DNA of 64,000 nt from Chloroflexota bacterium (lineage in GTDB: Bacteria; Chloroflexota; Anaerolineae; Aggregatilineales; Phototrophicaceae): contig JACRPS010000003.1 in NCBI GenBank assembly GCA_016223085.1, forward strand, positions 1,298,274-1,362,273, written 5' to 3'. A program made the position numbers and the translations under genes. The notes beneath the pieces were generated by a model, which did not search any database, was not told the DNA's origin, and saw only the letters and a list, made by a program, of their open reading frames with translations. This document shows, piece after piece, positions 18,252-28,032 of this stretch (positions are counted from its first letter, which is position 1; each line of letters opens with the position of its first letter).

Positions 18252-18623
18252 CTAATCACTGCCGATCATGGTAACATGGGTTTGATCTTTATCATCTGCT
18301 AAAAGTGTTTTTAGCAGGTGAAAATAATCATCCAGGATATGGTAACGGTAGATGTACCATGCGCGGTTTTTGACGCTCCACACAAAAAGTATCGTGTTAT
18401 CCTGTAAGTTGTGCTCCATATTAGCGAACGATTGGTTGTCACTTCTACTGAAATAGCGCTGCTGCCCCTGATCGTAAAAGATGATCCGGTTATTCCCGCC
18501 GTAGCTTGAAACGAGAGTTATAAATTCCTGCGGGAATGCTAACCGGCTTGTTAAGACCGAAAGCAGGCTAAGACCGCCAGTCAGAAGCAGTAACGCGAAG
18601 GCCCATCGTGATACCAGCCGCAT
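18252..18623 (-). CDS. Hypothetical single-pass membrane or secreted protein
   Basis: This 123-residue protein begins at an ATG 6 nt after AAGGGGG. An N-terminal hydrophobic segment (WAFALLLLTGGLSLLSVL) is a membrane anchor or uncleaved signal. The rest is polar, with aromatic residues (IIFYDQGQQRYFSRSD, AWYIYRYHILDDYFHLL). The frame stays open upstream, but that part would cross the terminator of the preceding gene. No family is recognised. It is convergent with the broken regulator gene. Confidence 0.6.
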   Translation of the reverse strand: MRLVSRWAFALLLLTGGLSLLSVLTSRLAFPQEFITLVSSYGGNNRIIFYDQGQQRYFSRSDNQSFANMEHNLQDNTILFVWSVKNRAWYIYRYHILDDYFHLLKTLLADDKDQTHVTMIGSD

Positions 18624-18651
18624 ACCAACCCCCTTCCATAGCGGTGAGCAT

Positions 18652-18689
18652 AAAAAAGGCGGCGGGGTCGCTGCGAAAACCCCGCCGCC
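18652..18689 (-). terminator. Rho-independent terminator after the TPR gene
   Basis: An 11-bp perfect stem (GGCGGCGGGGT and its complement, 10-nt loop) is followed on the minus strand by TTTTTTA. It lies 33 bp after the stop codon of the TPR protein gene. Confidence 0.9.
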
Positions 18690-18721
18690 GGTGTCGGCCT
18701 GGCGTGTGAACAGCATCGGTG

Positions 18722-19294
18722 TTAGCCGGTTAACGGAGTCAGATTAACCATTTCCTGCCCAATGCCGTCTTCAAGCCGTTCCACAAACTCGATTGCTTTG
18801 GCGCTGGCCGCGCCGTCCATCAATTCAACAAAATGCCGGTAGCTGGCAAGCGCCTCGTCATACCGTCCGGCCATCAGCAGCGCGTCGCCCATGTCCCAGT
18901 ACATCACACGATAGGCGTCTGCTTTCTCAAACACAATGGCCGGAATGCCGTCAATCGCCTCGGTGTAATATGCAATTGCCCGGTCGTACTGGCCGACGAC
19001 ATAATAGTAATGTCCAACCCGGTAAGCGGTGATCGCTTCGGCAAAGGGTTCATCGGTGCCGGCTTCGGCAGTGTCTTTCGCCTGTGAGATTTGCGGGAAC
19101 ACCAGCGCGCCCAGCGCGATCAGCATCACCAGCCCAACCACGATGGCGCGGACGTGCGACTGCACAAACGCCCGAAGATCAAATTCCGGTTCTTTTCCCG
19201 TCAGTGCTTCTTTCGCCAGATGATCGCGCTGCGCCGCGCGCATTTTCTCGGCCCGGTACAGTTTGTCCTTGGGGTAATCGTTGCTGTTGAACAT
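18722..19294 (-). CDS. Membrane-anchored TPR protein
   Basis: This 190-residue protein has a charged cytoplasmic N-terminus (residues 1-48), one membrane span (AIVVGLVMLIALGALVF, about 50-66) and an external domain with two or three tetratricopeptide-like helical pairs (YYYVVGQYDRAIAYYTEAID and GDALLMAGRYDEALASYRHFVEL). An AGGAG site precedes the ATG, and its own terminator follows. TPR domains mediate protein contacts. No partner is obvious nearby. Confidence 0.75.
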   Translation of the reverse strand: MFNSNDYPKDKLYRAEKMRAAQRDHLAKEALTGKEPEFDLRAFVQSHVRAIVVGLVMLIALGALVFPQISQAKDTAEAGTDEPFAEAITAYRVGHYYYVVGQYDRAIAYYTEAIDGIPAIVFEKADAYRVMYWDMGDALLMAGRYDEALASYRHFVELMDGAASAKAIEFVERLEDGIGQEMVNLTPLTG

Positions 19295-19483
19295 GATCTT
19301 GACTCCTGTTTTCTGTTTGTCCCCACTGTACGGCAGTCAGGAGAATCAAAAACCGTCCGAACAGGAGGGAATATGGGAGGGGAAAAGGAGGGGAAACCCT
19401 CTCACCGCCCGGTAACGCGCGGCGGCGCAGCGTGTTGTACAATGTGCAGGTTGGTCCAATCAGGTGATTTGAGGTTTAAACGT

Positions 19484-20230
19484 ATGCGGATTCTGGTAAT
19501 TGCAGCACACCCGGACGACATCGAATTTGGCGCGGCAGGAACGGTTGCCCGGTGGACGGACGAAGGGCATGAGGTGACGTACTGCCTTGTCACCGACGGC
19601 GGCGCCGGCAGCAACGACCCGGCGGCAGACCTGGCGCAGTTGGTGCGCACCCGCGAGGCCGAACAGCGCGAGGCAGCGGCCTGTGTCGGCGTCCACGACG
19701 TGCGCTTTCTGGGCTACCCGGATGGCACGCTTCAACCGACGCTGGAACTGCGCCGCGACCTGACCCGGCTGATCCGTGAGCTAAAGCCGGAGCGCGTGGT
19801 CTGCTCCGACCCGACGCTGCTGTTTGCCGGCAACTACTACATCAACCACCCGGACCACCGCGCCGCCGCCGAGGCCGCTGTCTATGCGGTATTCCCCAGC
19901 GCCGGCACGCGCCCAATCTTCCCCGAACTGCTGCGCGAGGGTTACGAGCCGCACGACGTGGCCGAACTGTGGCTGCAATTCTCCGACCACGCCGACACGT
20001 TTATAGACATCAGCAGCCAGATCGAGCGCAAAATCGCGGCGCTGCTGTGCCACCGGTCGCAGGTTGGGCCGGAAGTGGGCGAGATGGTGCGCAAGTGGGA
20101 CGCGGAAGAAGGGCAGAAACACGGTTACGCCTATGCCGAAGCCTTCCGCGTGATGAAGCTGAAGCAGGAACAGGTATCTGAAGCGGTGCAGGAAGCGATG
20201 CAGGAAACGGCGGCGCCGGCGCTGGATTAA
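19484..20230 (+). CDS. PIG-L family deacetylase
   Basis: This 248-residue zinc-dependent deacetylase has an N-terminal AAHPDDIEFGAAG (His and two Asp ligand or catalytic residues) and YINHPDHRAAAEAAVYAVF in the middle, supplying the third ligand. The frame is open for 130 codons upstream, but the ATG at 19484 follows GAGGT and begins at the exact family start. It is a stand-alone gene, convergent with a LacI regulator gene. The likely substrates are N-acetylated sugars or thiol precursors, and the exact one is unknown. It is a distant paralogue of the deacetylase at 11846. Confidence 0.88.
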   Translation: MRILVIAAHPDDIEFGAAGTVARWTDEGHEVTYCLVTDGGAGSNDPAADLAQLVRTREAEQREAAACVGVHDVRFLGYPDGTLQPTLELRRDLTRLIRELKPERVVCSDPTLLFAGNYYINHPDHRAAAEAAVYAVFPSAGTRPIFPELLREGYEPHDVAELWLQFSDHADTFIDISSQIERKIAALLCHRSQVGPEVGEMVRKWDAEEGQKHGYAYAEAFRVMKLKQEQVSEAVQEAMQETAAPALD

Positions 20231-20254
20231 ACAATCTATCCACAACCGTTATGG

Positions 20255-20276
20255 AGGGGCGCGGCGGTGCGCCCCT
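20255..20276. repeat. Dispersed palindrome between convergent genes
   Basis: AGGGGCGC and GCGCCCCT with a 6-nt loop, flanked by ATGG and AC as in other copies. It lies between the ends of the PIG-L and LacI genes. Confidence 0.65.
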
Positions 20277-20343
20277 ACAACGGAACAGGTTATAAAATTG
20301 AAGTTGGGGTTGTGCCACACAGCCCAATACCGGCGATACGCGC

Positions 20344-21366
20344 TCATCTCTCGCTGGTCCGCGCCGGGGCGGTGCTGTCCCGGATGACCAGCCGGGGCTT
20401 CAGCAGCACCTGTTTGTCCTCGTAATCAGCATCCTGCAATTTGCGAATCAGCATTTGCGCGGCGCGCGACCCCATCAACTGCGCCGGAAAGCTGATCGCT
20501 GTCAGCGGCGGGCTGATAAACTGCGCCATCTGGTCCGACAGAATACCCACAATCGAGAACTGATCGGGCACGCACAACCCGCGATTTTGCGCAGCCCGAA
20601 TCGCCCCGACCAGCGGCCCGGTGTGCAGGGTAATCATGGCGGTCATACCCGGCTGCTCGTCCAGCAGTGCTTCAGTCGCGCGGTACAACTCGTCAATCGT
20701 CGGCTTCAATTCGCGGTAAATCGGCTCAATCCCGAACTGCTCGCAGGCGCGCTGGTAGCCCCACAGCGACCGGATGGCCGGGCCATATCCGGCCCTCGCC
20801 CCGATCAGATTGGTGAAACCAATATGGCGGTGGCCCAGACTGTACAGATGCTCGCAGGCCAGCAGCATTGCCGTTTCAAAATCCAGATCAATCGTGCTCA
20901 GGCCAGTATTCTCCGTGCAGCGTCCGATCAGCACAAACGGATAGCCGCGTTCGCGCAGCACCGCCACGCGGCGGTCGTTCAGATGCACTTCCATCAGGAT
21001 AACGCCGTCTACCTGATTGCTGCGGTACAGGTTCAGCAGCGTTTGTTCGTTCATCGGCGTCACGATCAGGTTAAACAGGAAACCGGCTTTGGTGGCGACC
21101 TGCGACGCGCCGACAAAAAACTCAAATTCCAGTTCGGTAAAACCGAGCGAGTCGGAGGGATACAGGACGGCGATGGACTGGCTTTTGCCCGCCGCCAGCC
21201 GCTGCGCCTGCACATGCGGCGTGAAGTTCAACTGTTGAATCGCGTCCAGCACGCGCTGGCGCGTGGCCTGGGCGACATCCGGTTTGTTGTTTAAGATGCG
21301 GGACACAGTAGTGATGGACACCCCTGCCAGCCGCGCGACATCCGTGATCGTTGCCGGTTTGCTCAT
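20344..21366 (-). CDS. LacI-family transcriptional regulator
   Basis: This 340-residue repressor has the N-terminal HTH TITDVARLAGVSITTVSRIL and hinge (NFTPHVQAQRLAAGKSQSI), followed by a periplasmic-binding-protein-like effector domain (residues about 60-330). It is divergent from a ribose-type transporter operon, with a promoter and two operator-like palindromes in the 215-bp gap. It therefore most likely represses that operon until a sugar binds. Self-regulation is also plausible. Confidence 0.92.
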   Translation of the reverse strand: MSKPATITDVARLAGVSITTVSRILNNKPDVAQATRQRVLDAIQQLNFTPHVQAQRLAAGKSQSIAVLYPSDSLGFTELEFEFFVGASQVATKAGFLFNLIVTPMNEQTLLNLYRSNQVDGVILMEVHLNDRRVAVLRERGYPFVLIGRCTENTGLSTIDLDFETAMLLACEHLYSLGHRHIGFTNLIGARAGYGPAIRSLWGYQRACEQFGIEPIYRELKPTIDELYRATEALLDEQPGMTAMITLHTGPLVGAIRAAQNRGLCVPDQFSIVGILSDQMAQFISPPLTAISFPAQLMGSRAAQMLIRKLQDADYEDKQVLLKPRLVIRDSTAPARTSER

Positions 21367-21401
21367 AAAAGCACTTTCAATAACTGCTTGTTGACGAAAT
21401 T

Positions 21402-21430
21402 TTGAAAGACTGTTACAGTGTCATTATACT
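21402..21430 (+). promoter_or_regulatory. Promoter of the ribose-type transporter operon
   Basis: TTGAAA (21402-21407) and TATACT (21425-21430) are separated by 17 bp. Transcription would run towards the binding-protein gene with a leader of about 140 nt. The LacI operators begin 2 bp after the -10 box. Confidence 0.75.
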
Positions 21431-21432
21431 CT

Positions 21433-21456
21433 GAAAACGCTTTCGGTAGCGTTTCC
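21433..21456. promoter_or_regulatory. LacI-type operators
   Basis: GAAAACGCTTTC (21433-21444) has the central CG and near-palindromic arms of LacI/CcpA-type sites. It is followed directly by GGTAGCGTTTCC (21445-21456), which on the other strand reads as a second, weaker copy. Their position over the transcription start fits repression by the adjacent LacI protein. Confidence 0.75.
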
Positions 21457-21580
21457 AGTATATTGTCCATACCCGTCACGTTTCATCTGAAAGATTGAGT
21501 AAGGAGGCATAATCGGAACGTATCTCACACTGCCTGAGATTATTGACCGTTTGTAAATAAATTTCCATTAGGAGGCAAAG

Positions 21581-22576
21581 ATGTTTGGCAAGTCTCTGTA
21601 CCGGTTGTTAATCCTCGCCGTTTTGTTAACCCTCGTTGTTGCCGTCCCCGCCCTCGCCCAGGAAGATAGTGGCAAATGGTGCGCCGGTAAAACCATCCGG
21701 TTCTTCACCGGCGGCGCGGAAGGTGACGCCTTCGGTTCGATTGTGCAGCGCGGCGCGCTGGCAGCGGAAGCCGACCTGGGCGCGACCGTTGAATACGTGT
21801 TCTCTGGCTGGGACGTGGAAAAAATGTCGCAGCAGCTTCGTGAAGCGATTGCCGCGCAGCCGGATGGCATCGCCATGATGGGGCATCCGGGTGACGCCGC
21901 CATCATGCCGCTGGCGGAAGAAGCGGCAGCCGCCGGTATCAAGATGATGTACCAGAACGTGGACGTGCCGGAAGTGCGCGCCCAATTCGGCGGCGGCTAC
22001 GTGGGAGCACAACTGGCGGCGCAGGGCAAGGCGCTGGGTGAAGAGGCCGTGCGGCAGTTTGGTCTGGCCGCCGGCGACACCGCCATCGTCTTTATTCCGC
22101 TGGGCCAGCCGGGGCGCGACCTGCGTGAAGGCGCGACGGCGGACGCGCTGGAAGCTGCCGGGCTGAAGGTCATCAAGCTGGACGGTCTGCCCGAATATGC
22201 GTCTGACCCGAACCTGGCGCTGCCGCCGCTGACCGCTGCGGTGCTGTCAAATCCTGATGTGAAACTGATTGTCTACCCTGGCGGCCAGATGCTGGGCGCG
22301 GTGCCGGTGTACATGGATGCGCTGGGCAAGCAGCCGGGTGACATCATCAACATCGGCTTCGATACCAGCCCGGCGATCATGGAAGCCTTCAGCAGCGGCT
22401 ACGTGCAGTTGACTTCTGACCAGCAGCCGTTCCTCCAGGGCTATCTGCCCATCCTCAGCCTGTGCGGCACGCTGGTATATGGCTTCGGCCCGCTGAATGT
22501 GGACACGGGCGCGGGCTTCGTGGACACCAGCAACTACGAGAGCGTCGCAGAACTGGCGAAGGCCGGTCTACGCTAA
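21581..22576 (+). CDS. Sugar ABC transporter substrate-binding protein (ribose type)
   Basis: This 331-residue extracytoplasmic protein has a clear signal peptide (LYRLLILAVLLTLVVAVPALA, cleavage before QED). The mature part is a type I periplasmic-binding fold: GGAEGDAFGSIVQRGALAAEADLG, IAAQPDGIAMM, NIGFDTSPAIMEAF and LTSDQQPFLQGYLPI, a characteristic stretch of this family. An AGGAGG site precedes the ATG. It is the first gene of the LacI-controlled operon. The sugar is not identifiable, though the alpha-xylosidase downstream suggests xylose-containing substrates. Confidence 0.9.
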   Translation: MFGKSLYRLLILAVLLTLVVAVPALAQEDSGKWCAGKTIRFFTGGAEGDAFGSIVQRGALAAEADLGATVEYVFSGWDVEKMSQQLREAIAAQPDGIAMMGHPGDAAIMPLAEEAAAAGIKMMYQNVDVPEVRAQFGGGYVGAQLAAQGKALGEEAVRQFGLAAGDTAIVFIPLGQPGRDLREGATADALEAAGLKVIKLDGLPEYASDPNLALPPLTAAVLSNPDVKLIVYPGGQMLGAVPVYMDALGKQPGDIINIGFDTSPAIMEAFSSGYVQLTSDQQPFLQGYLPILSLCGTLVYGFGPLNVDTGAGFVDTSNYESVAELAKAGLR

Positions 22577-22601
22577 CGCCATCTCACCCGTTGTTCCATC
22601 A

Positions 22602-22631
22602 CCTGCCGGCGGCAGATGCACCGCCGGCAGG
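22602..22631 (+). promoter_or_regulatory. Intercistronic hairpin
   Basis: An 11-bp perfect inverted repeat (CCTGCCGGCGG and its complement, 8-nt loop) lies between the binding-protein and ATPase genes without a U-tract. Such hairpins commonly protect the highly expressed binding-protein message, so ATPase and permease levels would be lower. Confidence 0.65.
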
Positions 22632-22666
22632 ATTCCCCAACCCACCCAGCAGCAGAGGAGGCGAGC

Positions 22667-23434
22667 GTGAGCAGCCGGCTCGTAGAACTCAAAAACATCA
22701 CCAAGTCGTTTGGCAATGTCAATGCCGTCAACGACGTGAGCATGGTCATCAACAAGGCAGAGATCGTCGGCCTGATCGGCGACAACGGCGCGGGCAAATC
22801 CACCCTCATCAAAATCCTATCCGGCGTCTATTCGCCCGACAGCGGCGAAATTTTCATTCGTGACCGGAAGATCGAAGGCCGCTGGACGGTCGCTAAAGCG
22901 CATGAAGCCGGCATCGAAACGGTGCATCAGGACCGCGCGCTGGCGGTGCAGCATACCATCGCCCGTAACATCTTCATGGGGCGGGAGATCACCGGCAGGC
23001 TCGGCTTAATCCGTGTGAAGAAGCAGTACGAAGAAGCCGAACGGCTGATGCGTGAGATCGGCTTTACTTCAAAAGTGTTCACCCCGGACTCGGTGGTGGC
23101 AACGCTGTCCGGCGGCGAACGGCAGGGTGTGGCGATTGCCCGCGCGCTGTACTTCGAGGCCGAACTCCTGATTCTGGACGAACCCACAACGGCGCTGTCG
23201 CTAACGGAAACGCAGAAAGTCTACAACTTTATGCTGGCCGCCAAAGAGAAAGGCAGTTCCGTTCTGTTCATCAGCCACAATATCTATCACGCTTACGACA
23301 TTGCCGACCGCTTCGTGATTCTGGACCGGGGCACAGTGGTGATGCAGGCGGACAAATCGGAAATTGAATCGGCGGAACGGCTGGTTCAGCATATGAAGGA
23401 CTTCGCCCGCGCCGGACACCGCGCGCCAGGCTGA
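22667..23434 (+). CDS. Sugar ABC transporter ATP-binding protein
   Basis: This 255-residue ATPase has Walker A GDNGAGKST, signature LSGGERQGV, Walker B LLILDEPT and the switch His in FISHNIYH. It is a single nucleotide-binding domain, unlike the fused double RbsA/XylG proteins, so it would work as a homodimer, as FrcA does. The GTG at 22667 follows GAGGAGG by 6 nt and is preferred over an upstream in-frame start. It belongs to the operon 21581-28998. Confidence 0.92.
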   Translation: MSSRLVELKNITKSFGNVNAVNDVSMVINKAEIVGLIGDNGAGKSTLIKILSGVYSPDSGEIFIRDRKIEGRWTVAKAHEAGIETVHQDRALAVQHTIARNIFMGREITGRLGLIRVKKQYEEAERLMREIGFTSKVFTPDSVVATLSGGERQGVAIARALYFEAELLILDEPTTALSLTETQKVYNFMLAAKEKGSSVLFISHNIYHAYDIADRFVILDRGTVVMQADKSEIESAERLVQHMKDFARAGHRAPG

Positions 23435-23476
23435 TCTGCCGGACAAAGAGAACCATTATTCAGGAGAAATTTACCG

Positions 23477-24502
23477 ATGACCGCAGGCACGCTGACTTCC
23501 ACGCCCCGCAGCCGCCCGGAGCGCCGCCCGCTGATGGCGTTTGTGCGCCGCAACCGCCGCGCCTTCAGCGCGCTGCTGATCTTTCTGGTGCTGCTGGCGA
23601 TTTTTACCATCCTCAATCCAAAAGTTTTTACCAACGCGATTACCTACCGCGCCATCTTTTTAAGTCTGCCGATCTCGCTGTTTGTGGTGGTGCCGATGGT
23701 GTTTATCGTCGCCAGCGGCGAAATTGACCTGTCCTTCCCGGCCACCGTCGGGATTACTTCATGGGTGTTCTCGGCGGCAGTCAGGTCTGGTTGGGAGCCG
23801 TTCGCGGCGCTGGTGCCGGCGCTGCTGCTGGGCATGTTGATCGGTGTGGTTGTTGGCAGCCTGGTGACGTACGTCGGCCTGTCGTCGCTGGTCGCCACGC
23901 TGGGCATGAACTTCCTGCTGCGCGGTATCATCAACATGGGCACGGAAGGGGTCGCCATCCAGTTTCCGCAGATGCGCAGCACGACGCTGTGGCAGGTGTT
24001 CGCCGGGCGCATTGACGGCTTCCCGATCATTGACGATTTCCCGATTCACATGATCTGGGGCGTACTGTTTGTGGCGCTGGGCTGGGTGCTGTTCAACCGC
24101 CATAAATTTGGCACGCAGGTGCAGATCGTCGGCGATAACCCCGACAGCGCGACCGAGATGGGTATCAACGTCTTTCGCGTGAAGATCGCCGCCTACGTGT
24201 TTATGGGAATCGGCGCGACGCTGGCCGGGGTGCTGTCGGTGCTGGTGAATCAGAACTGGTGGCCGACGACCGGCGACGGCCTGCTGCTGCCAACGCTGGC
24301 GGCGGTGTTTGTCGGCGGCACACCCACCTGGGGCGGCATCGGCACGGTGGTCGGCAGTTCGATTGGCGCGTTTATCATCGCCTTCATCGAAACCGGCATC
24401 ATCGCCGCCGGGCTGACGGGCTACGTCACCCAGTTTTTCAACGGCCTCGTGATAATCGTGTCGCTCATCGGCCACCGCTTTAACGGGCCGCGCTACCGCT
24501 AA
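23477..24502 (+). CDS. Sugar ABC transporter permease (RbsC/FrcC type)
   Basis: This 341-residue inner-membrane permease has about eight to ten hydrophobic segments. Family hallmarks are [16 protein letters not shown] near residue 80, a [19 protein letters not shown] loop that contacts the ATPase, and the [19 protein letters not shown] region. AGGAGAAA lies 10 nt before the ATG. It pairs with the adjacent ATPase and binding protein to form a complete importer. Confidence 0.92.
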   Translation: MTAGTLTSTPRSRPERRPLMAFVRRNRRAFSALLIFLVLLAIFTILNPKVFTNAITYRAIFLSLPISLFVVVPMVFIVASGEIDLSFPATVGITSWVFSAAVRSGWEPFAALVPALLLGMLIGVVVGSLVTYVGLSSLVATLGMNFLLRGIINMGTEGVAIQFPQMRSTTLWQVFAGRIDGFPIIDDFPIHMIWGVLFVALGWVLFNRHKFGTQVQIVGDNPDSATEMGINVFRVKIAAYVFMGIGATLAGVLSVLVNQNWWPTTGDGLLLPTLAAVFVGGTPTWGGIGTVVGSSIGAFIIAFIETGIIAAGLTGYVTQFFNGLVIIVSLIGHRFNGPRYR

Positions 24503-24519
24503 CCGGAAACGAGGGGGAT

Positions 24520-25515
24520 ATGGAATACCGCGTATTAGGCCGCACCGGGCTGCGTGTCTCCGAACTGTGCCTGGGCGCGATGACCTTTGGCCGCGAGTCG
24601 GACGAAACGGTGTCACGGCAGATGATAGACCGCTTCATCGAAGCGGGCGGGAACTTTATTGATACGGCGGACGTGTACTCCAACGGAAAAGCCGAAGAGA
24701 TTGTCGGCGCGGCGCTGAAGGGGCGGCGGCAGGATGTGGTCGTTGCCACCAAAGTGCGCTTCCGCACCGGCGACCGCCCGAATGACATTGGGTTATCACG
24801 CAGGCACATCCTGGAAGGCTGCGAGAACAGCCTGCGCCGCTTGCAGACCGACTTCATTGACCTGTATCAGGTTCACTGTTGGGACCCGTTCACACGGCTG
24901 GAAGAAACGCTGGCGGCGCTGGACGATCTGGTGCGCGCCGGCAAAGTCCGCTACATCGGCGTGTCGAACTTCACCGGCTGGCAGTTGATGAAGGCGCTGT
25001 GCATCAGCGACGCCCGCCATCTGGCGCGGTTTGTCTGTTTGCAGCCACGTTACAATCTGATAGACCGCCACATCGAACTGGAACTACTGCCGCTGTGCCT
25101 TGAAGAAGGAATGGGTGTGATTCCCTGGAGTCCGCTGGCGGGCGGTTTCCTCACCGGCAAGTACCGCCGTGACTCGATGCCGGCAGGCGCGCGCATCACC
25201 CACGCGGAAAAACACTGGCCGGAACATATGCAGAATCAGGCGAACGACCGCAGTTGGCGCACGCTGGACGTGATGCAGCAGATCGCGCAGGCGCGCGGCA
25301 GAAGCTGCTCGCAGGTGGCGCTGGCCTGGGTGCTGGCGCAGCCGGGCGTGACGGCGCCGATCATCGGCGCGCGCAATCTGGAACAGTTGGACGATAACCT
25401 CGGTGGCGTTGGGTGGCAGTTGACCGGCGACGAACTGCATCAGTTGGATGCGGCCAGCGCCCTGGACTACATCTACCCGTACAGCTTCATCCGGGATTTC
25501 GGAATGAAGGAATAA
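24520..25515 (+). CDS. Aldo/keto reductase
   Basis: This 331-residue NAD(P)H-dependent oxidoreductase is an (alpha/beta)8 barrel. The catalytic tetrad is visible: Asp and Tyr in [11 protein letters not shown], Lys in VVVATKVRF and His in YQVHCWD. The C-terminal [14 protein letters not shown] binds the cofactor. The gene starts 17 bp after the permease gene. In the operon it may interconvert a sugar and its polyol or lactone. The precise substrate is unknown. Confidence 0.9.
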   Translation: MEYRVLGRTGLRVSELCLGAMTFGRESDETVSRQMIDRFIEAGGNFIDTADVYSNGKAEEIVGAALKGRRQDVVVATKVRFRTGDRPNDIGLSRRHILEGCENSLRRLQTDFIDLYQVHCWDPFTRLEETLAALDDLVRAGKVRYIGVSNFTGWQLMKALCISDARHLARFVCLQPRYNLIDRHIELELLPLCLEEGMGVIPWSPLAGGFLTGKYRRDSMPAGARITHAEKHWPEHMQNQANDRSWRTLDVMQQIAQARGRSCSQVALAWVLAQPGVTAPIIGARNLEQLDDNLGGVGWQLTGDELHQLDAASALDYIYPYSFIRDFGMKE

Positions 25516-25532
25516 ACGAAGGAAAGAACACC

Positions 25533-27926
25533 ATGCCTTATCGAGCAGCCCTTGCTCCTTACGTCTTTTTTGCTGCTGACCCGCCGGATTTGCCTGTCCG
25601 GCAGCACGACGACCCCGGTGGGCCGGAGTACCTCATCAAGGCGGCGCTGGCCGGGCAGACCGAGCGCGGCGTCATGCTGATCGGCACGACCGTCAACGGC
25701 GTGACGCTCAACGCCGGCGTGAGCATCGCCGCGCCGGGGGTGGCGCGGGTGTATATCGAAGGCGAACCGGGCCGGCGCGTGCCGCTGGCGCGCGACCGGT
25801 CGGCTGTGCCGGTGAACGTGGCGGTGCAGGTCAGCGGCAACTGTGTCGAACTGGTGACGCCGGAACTGCGGGTGCAGATCACACTCGACCCGTTTAACAT
25901 CCGCTTCTTCCACGCCGATGGGCGGCTGATGCTGGCGCAGAACAGCACCGATACCGACGTGACCGACCGCCTGATTACGCTGCCATTTGGATACAGCGAG
26001 GTCAACGGCCAGTGCGCCGCCTTCCACGACAGCTTCACCGTCGAGCCGGATGAACATTTTTACGGCTTCGGCGAGAAATTCACCGACTTCGACAAACGCG
26101 GACAGCGCATCGAGATGTGGCATTACGACGCTTTTGGCGCGGCCAGCGAACGGGCTTACAAAAACGTGCCGTTTTTCCTCAGCACACGCGGTTACGGCCT
26201 GTTTGTGGACAGCCACAGCCCGGTACGCTTTGACATGGCCGCCAGCAACCACAGCGTCTTCAGCGTGATCGTGCCGGACACCACGCTCGACTACTACGTG
26301 ATTGCCGGCCCGGAACTGAAGACCGTCATTTCGCGCTACGCTGATCTGGTTAGCTATCCGATACTGCCGCCGAAGTGGTCGTTCGGGCTGTGGATGTCGT
26401 CCGGCTTCAAGGACGACAGCGCCGACGCGGTGCTGGCGCGGGCGCAGGAACTACGGGAACACGATATCCCTACTGATGTACTGCACCTCGACTGTTACTG
26501 GCAGAAGTATGGCCGCTGGTCGGATATGCAGTGGGATACCGAAATGTTCCCCGATCCCGCCGGTCTCATCCGGCAGGTGCATGAGGCCGGGTTTAAGGTC
26601 TGCCTGTGGATGAACCCCTACATCGGCGTGGAAAGCCCGTTGCTGCAGGAGGCGATTAACAAGGGTTATGTGCTCAGGAAGCCGGACGGCGAAGCGTGGA
26701 TCGGGCAGTTGTGGGGCGGCTATCACCCGCCGGTGGGCATCATAGACCTGACCAACCCCGCCGCCGTCGAGTGGTTTCAGAGTCTGCTGCGCCCGCATCT
26801 GGAAATGGGCGCGGACGTGTTTAAGACCGACTTCGGCGAAGGTGTGCCGGCGGAAGTGGTCGCCTGGAACGGCATGACCGGCGTCGAACTGCACAACCTG
26901 TACACGCTGATCTACAATGACATCGTGGCGGACCTGACCGCCGAACTGAGCAGCCACCATACCGGGCTGGTGTGGGGGCGCTGCACCTACGCCGGCGGCC
27001 AGCGCCACGCGGCCCAGTGGGGCGGCGATCCGAACTGCACGTTTCAGGGCATGGCGTCCACCCTGCGCGGCGGGTTGAGTATGGGCGCGTGCGGCCACGC
27101 CTTCTGGAGCCACGACATCGGCGGTTTCCACCGCACGCCGACCCCGGAACTGTACGTGCGCTGGGCGCAGTTTGGCCTGTTTTCGCCGCTGTCACGGGCG
27201 CACGGCATGAGCAGCCGCCTGCCCTGGGACTACGGCGACGAAGCGGAGCGCATCTTCCGTGACACTGTGCGGCTGCGCTACCGGCTGCTGCCGTATATTT
27301 ACAGTTACGCGGCCTATGCCCACGAAACCGGCCTGCCGCTACTACGGGCGATGGCGCTGGAATTCCCGCATGACCCCTGCACTTACACGCTGGACTTGCA
27401 GTATATGTTCGGCGCGGAACTGCTGGTCGCGCCAATCTTCAACAGCGAAGGCCGCCGCACGGTGTATTTCCCTGCCGGTCGCTGGGTGGATTACTGGACA
27501 CATGAGATCATCACCGGGCCGCAGAGCCGGTTGATCGAAGCGCCACTGGATGTGCTGCCGCTGTACGTGCAGGCCGATTCGCTCATCCCAACGATAGAGC
27601 CGGTCAGCCACATCGCCGACGAGCCGTTTGCATTTGTGACGTTTGACGCTTACCTGCTGGATAAAGCCGTGTTTGACCTGCGCGACACCGACGGTTCAAC
27701 CTGCGTGGAAGCTGTGCTGCGCGGCGGCACGCTGGCGCTTCAGATCGAGGGCGCGAAGTCCAAAGTCGGCCTGCGGCTGCTGGCGCTGCCCGGCGCGGGC
27801 GCAGTGGAGCGTGTGACCGTCAACGGCCAGACGCTGAATAAAATGGCGGCGCTGGAACTCAATGCTGCTGCCAGCGCGGGCTGGTCACGCGGCGCGGACG
27901 GCGTGGTGACGGTGGTGACAGTCTGA
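25533..27926 (+). CDS. GH31 alpha-xylosidase/alpha-glucosidase (YicI-like)
   Basis: This 797-residue retaining glycoside hydrolase has a GH31 catalytic barrel in the middle (DVLHLDCYWQKYGRWSDM). The nucleophile is Asp433 in FKTDFGEG and the acid/base is Asp499 in QWGGDPN. Their 66-residue spacing equals that of E. coli YicI, and KTDFGE is the alpha-xylosidase form of the motif. The ATG at 25533 follows AAGGAAAG. There is no signal peptide, so it cleaves imported xylosyl oligosaccharides in the cytoplasm. Its place in a sugar importer operon agrees with that role. Confidence 0.88.
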   Translation: MPYRAALAPYVFFAADPPDLPVRQHDDPGGPEYLIKAALAGQTERGVMLIGTTVNGVTLNAGVSIAAPGVARVYIEGEPGRRVPLARDRSAVPVNVAVQVSGNCVELVTPELRVQITLDPFNIRFFHADGRLMLAQNSTDTDVTDRLITLPFGYSEVNGQCAAFHDSFTVEPDEHFYGFGEKFTDFDKRGQRIEMWHYDAFGAASERAYKNVPFFLSTRGYGLFVDSHSPVRFDMAASNHSVFSVIVPDTTLDYYVIAGPELKTVISRYADLVSYPILPPKWSFGLWMSSGFKDDSADAVLARAQELREHDIPTDVLHLDCYWQKYGRWSDMQWDTEMFPDPAGLIRQVHEAGFKVCLWMNPYIGVESPLLQEAINKGYVLRKPDGEAWIGQLWGGYHPPVGIIDLTNPAAVEWFQSLLRPHLEMGADVFKTDFGEGVPAEVVAWNGMTGVELHNLYTLIYNDIVADLTAELSSHHTGLVWGRCTYAGGQRHAAQWGGDPNCTFQGMASTLRGGLSMGACGHAFWSHDIGGFHRTPTPELYVRWAQFGLFSPLSRAHGMSSRLPWDYGDEAERIFRDTVRLRYRLLPYIYSYAAYAHETGLPLLRAMALEFPHDPCTYTLDLQYMFGAELLVAPIFNSEGRRTVYFPAGRWVDYWTHEIITGPQSRLIEAPLDVLPLYVQADSLIPTIEPVSHIADEPFAFVTFDAYLLDKAVFDLRDTDGSTCVEAVLRGGTLALQIEGAKSKVGLRLLALPGAGAVERVTVNGQTLNKMAALELNAAASAGWSRGADGVVTVVTV

Positions 27927-27933
27927 TATTTTA

Positions 27934-27967
27934 TTGCAGGGGTGGGTATATAAACCCGCCCCTGCAA
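27934..27967. repeat. Intergenic palindrome
   Basis: Arms of 14 bp (TTGCAGGGGTGGGT and its complement with one G-T pair) flank a 6-nt loop between the GH31 and isomerase genes. It may be a dispersed-palindrome copy acting as an intercistronic hairpin. Confidence 0.65.
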
Positions 27968-28032
27968 AATCGCAGAGATTGACATGCGCCGTTTGACGAA
28001 AAACGGCGCACCCACAACAGGACAACGTAATC

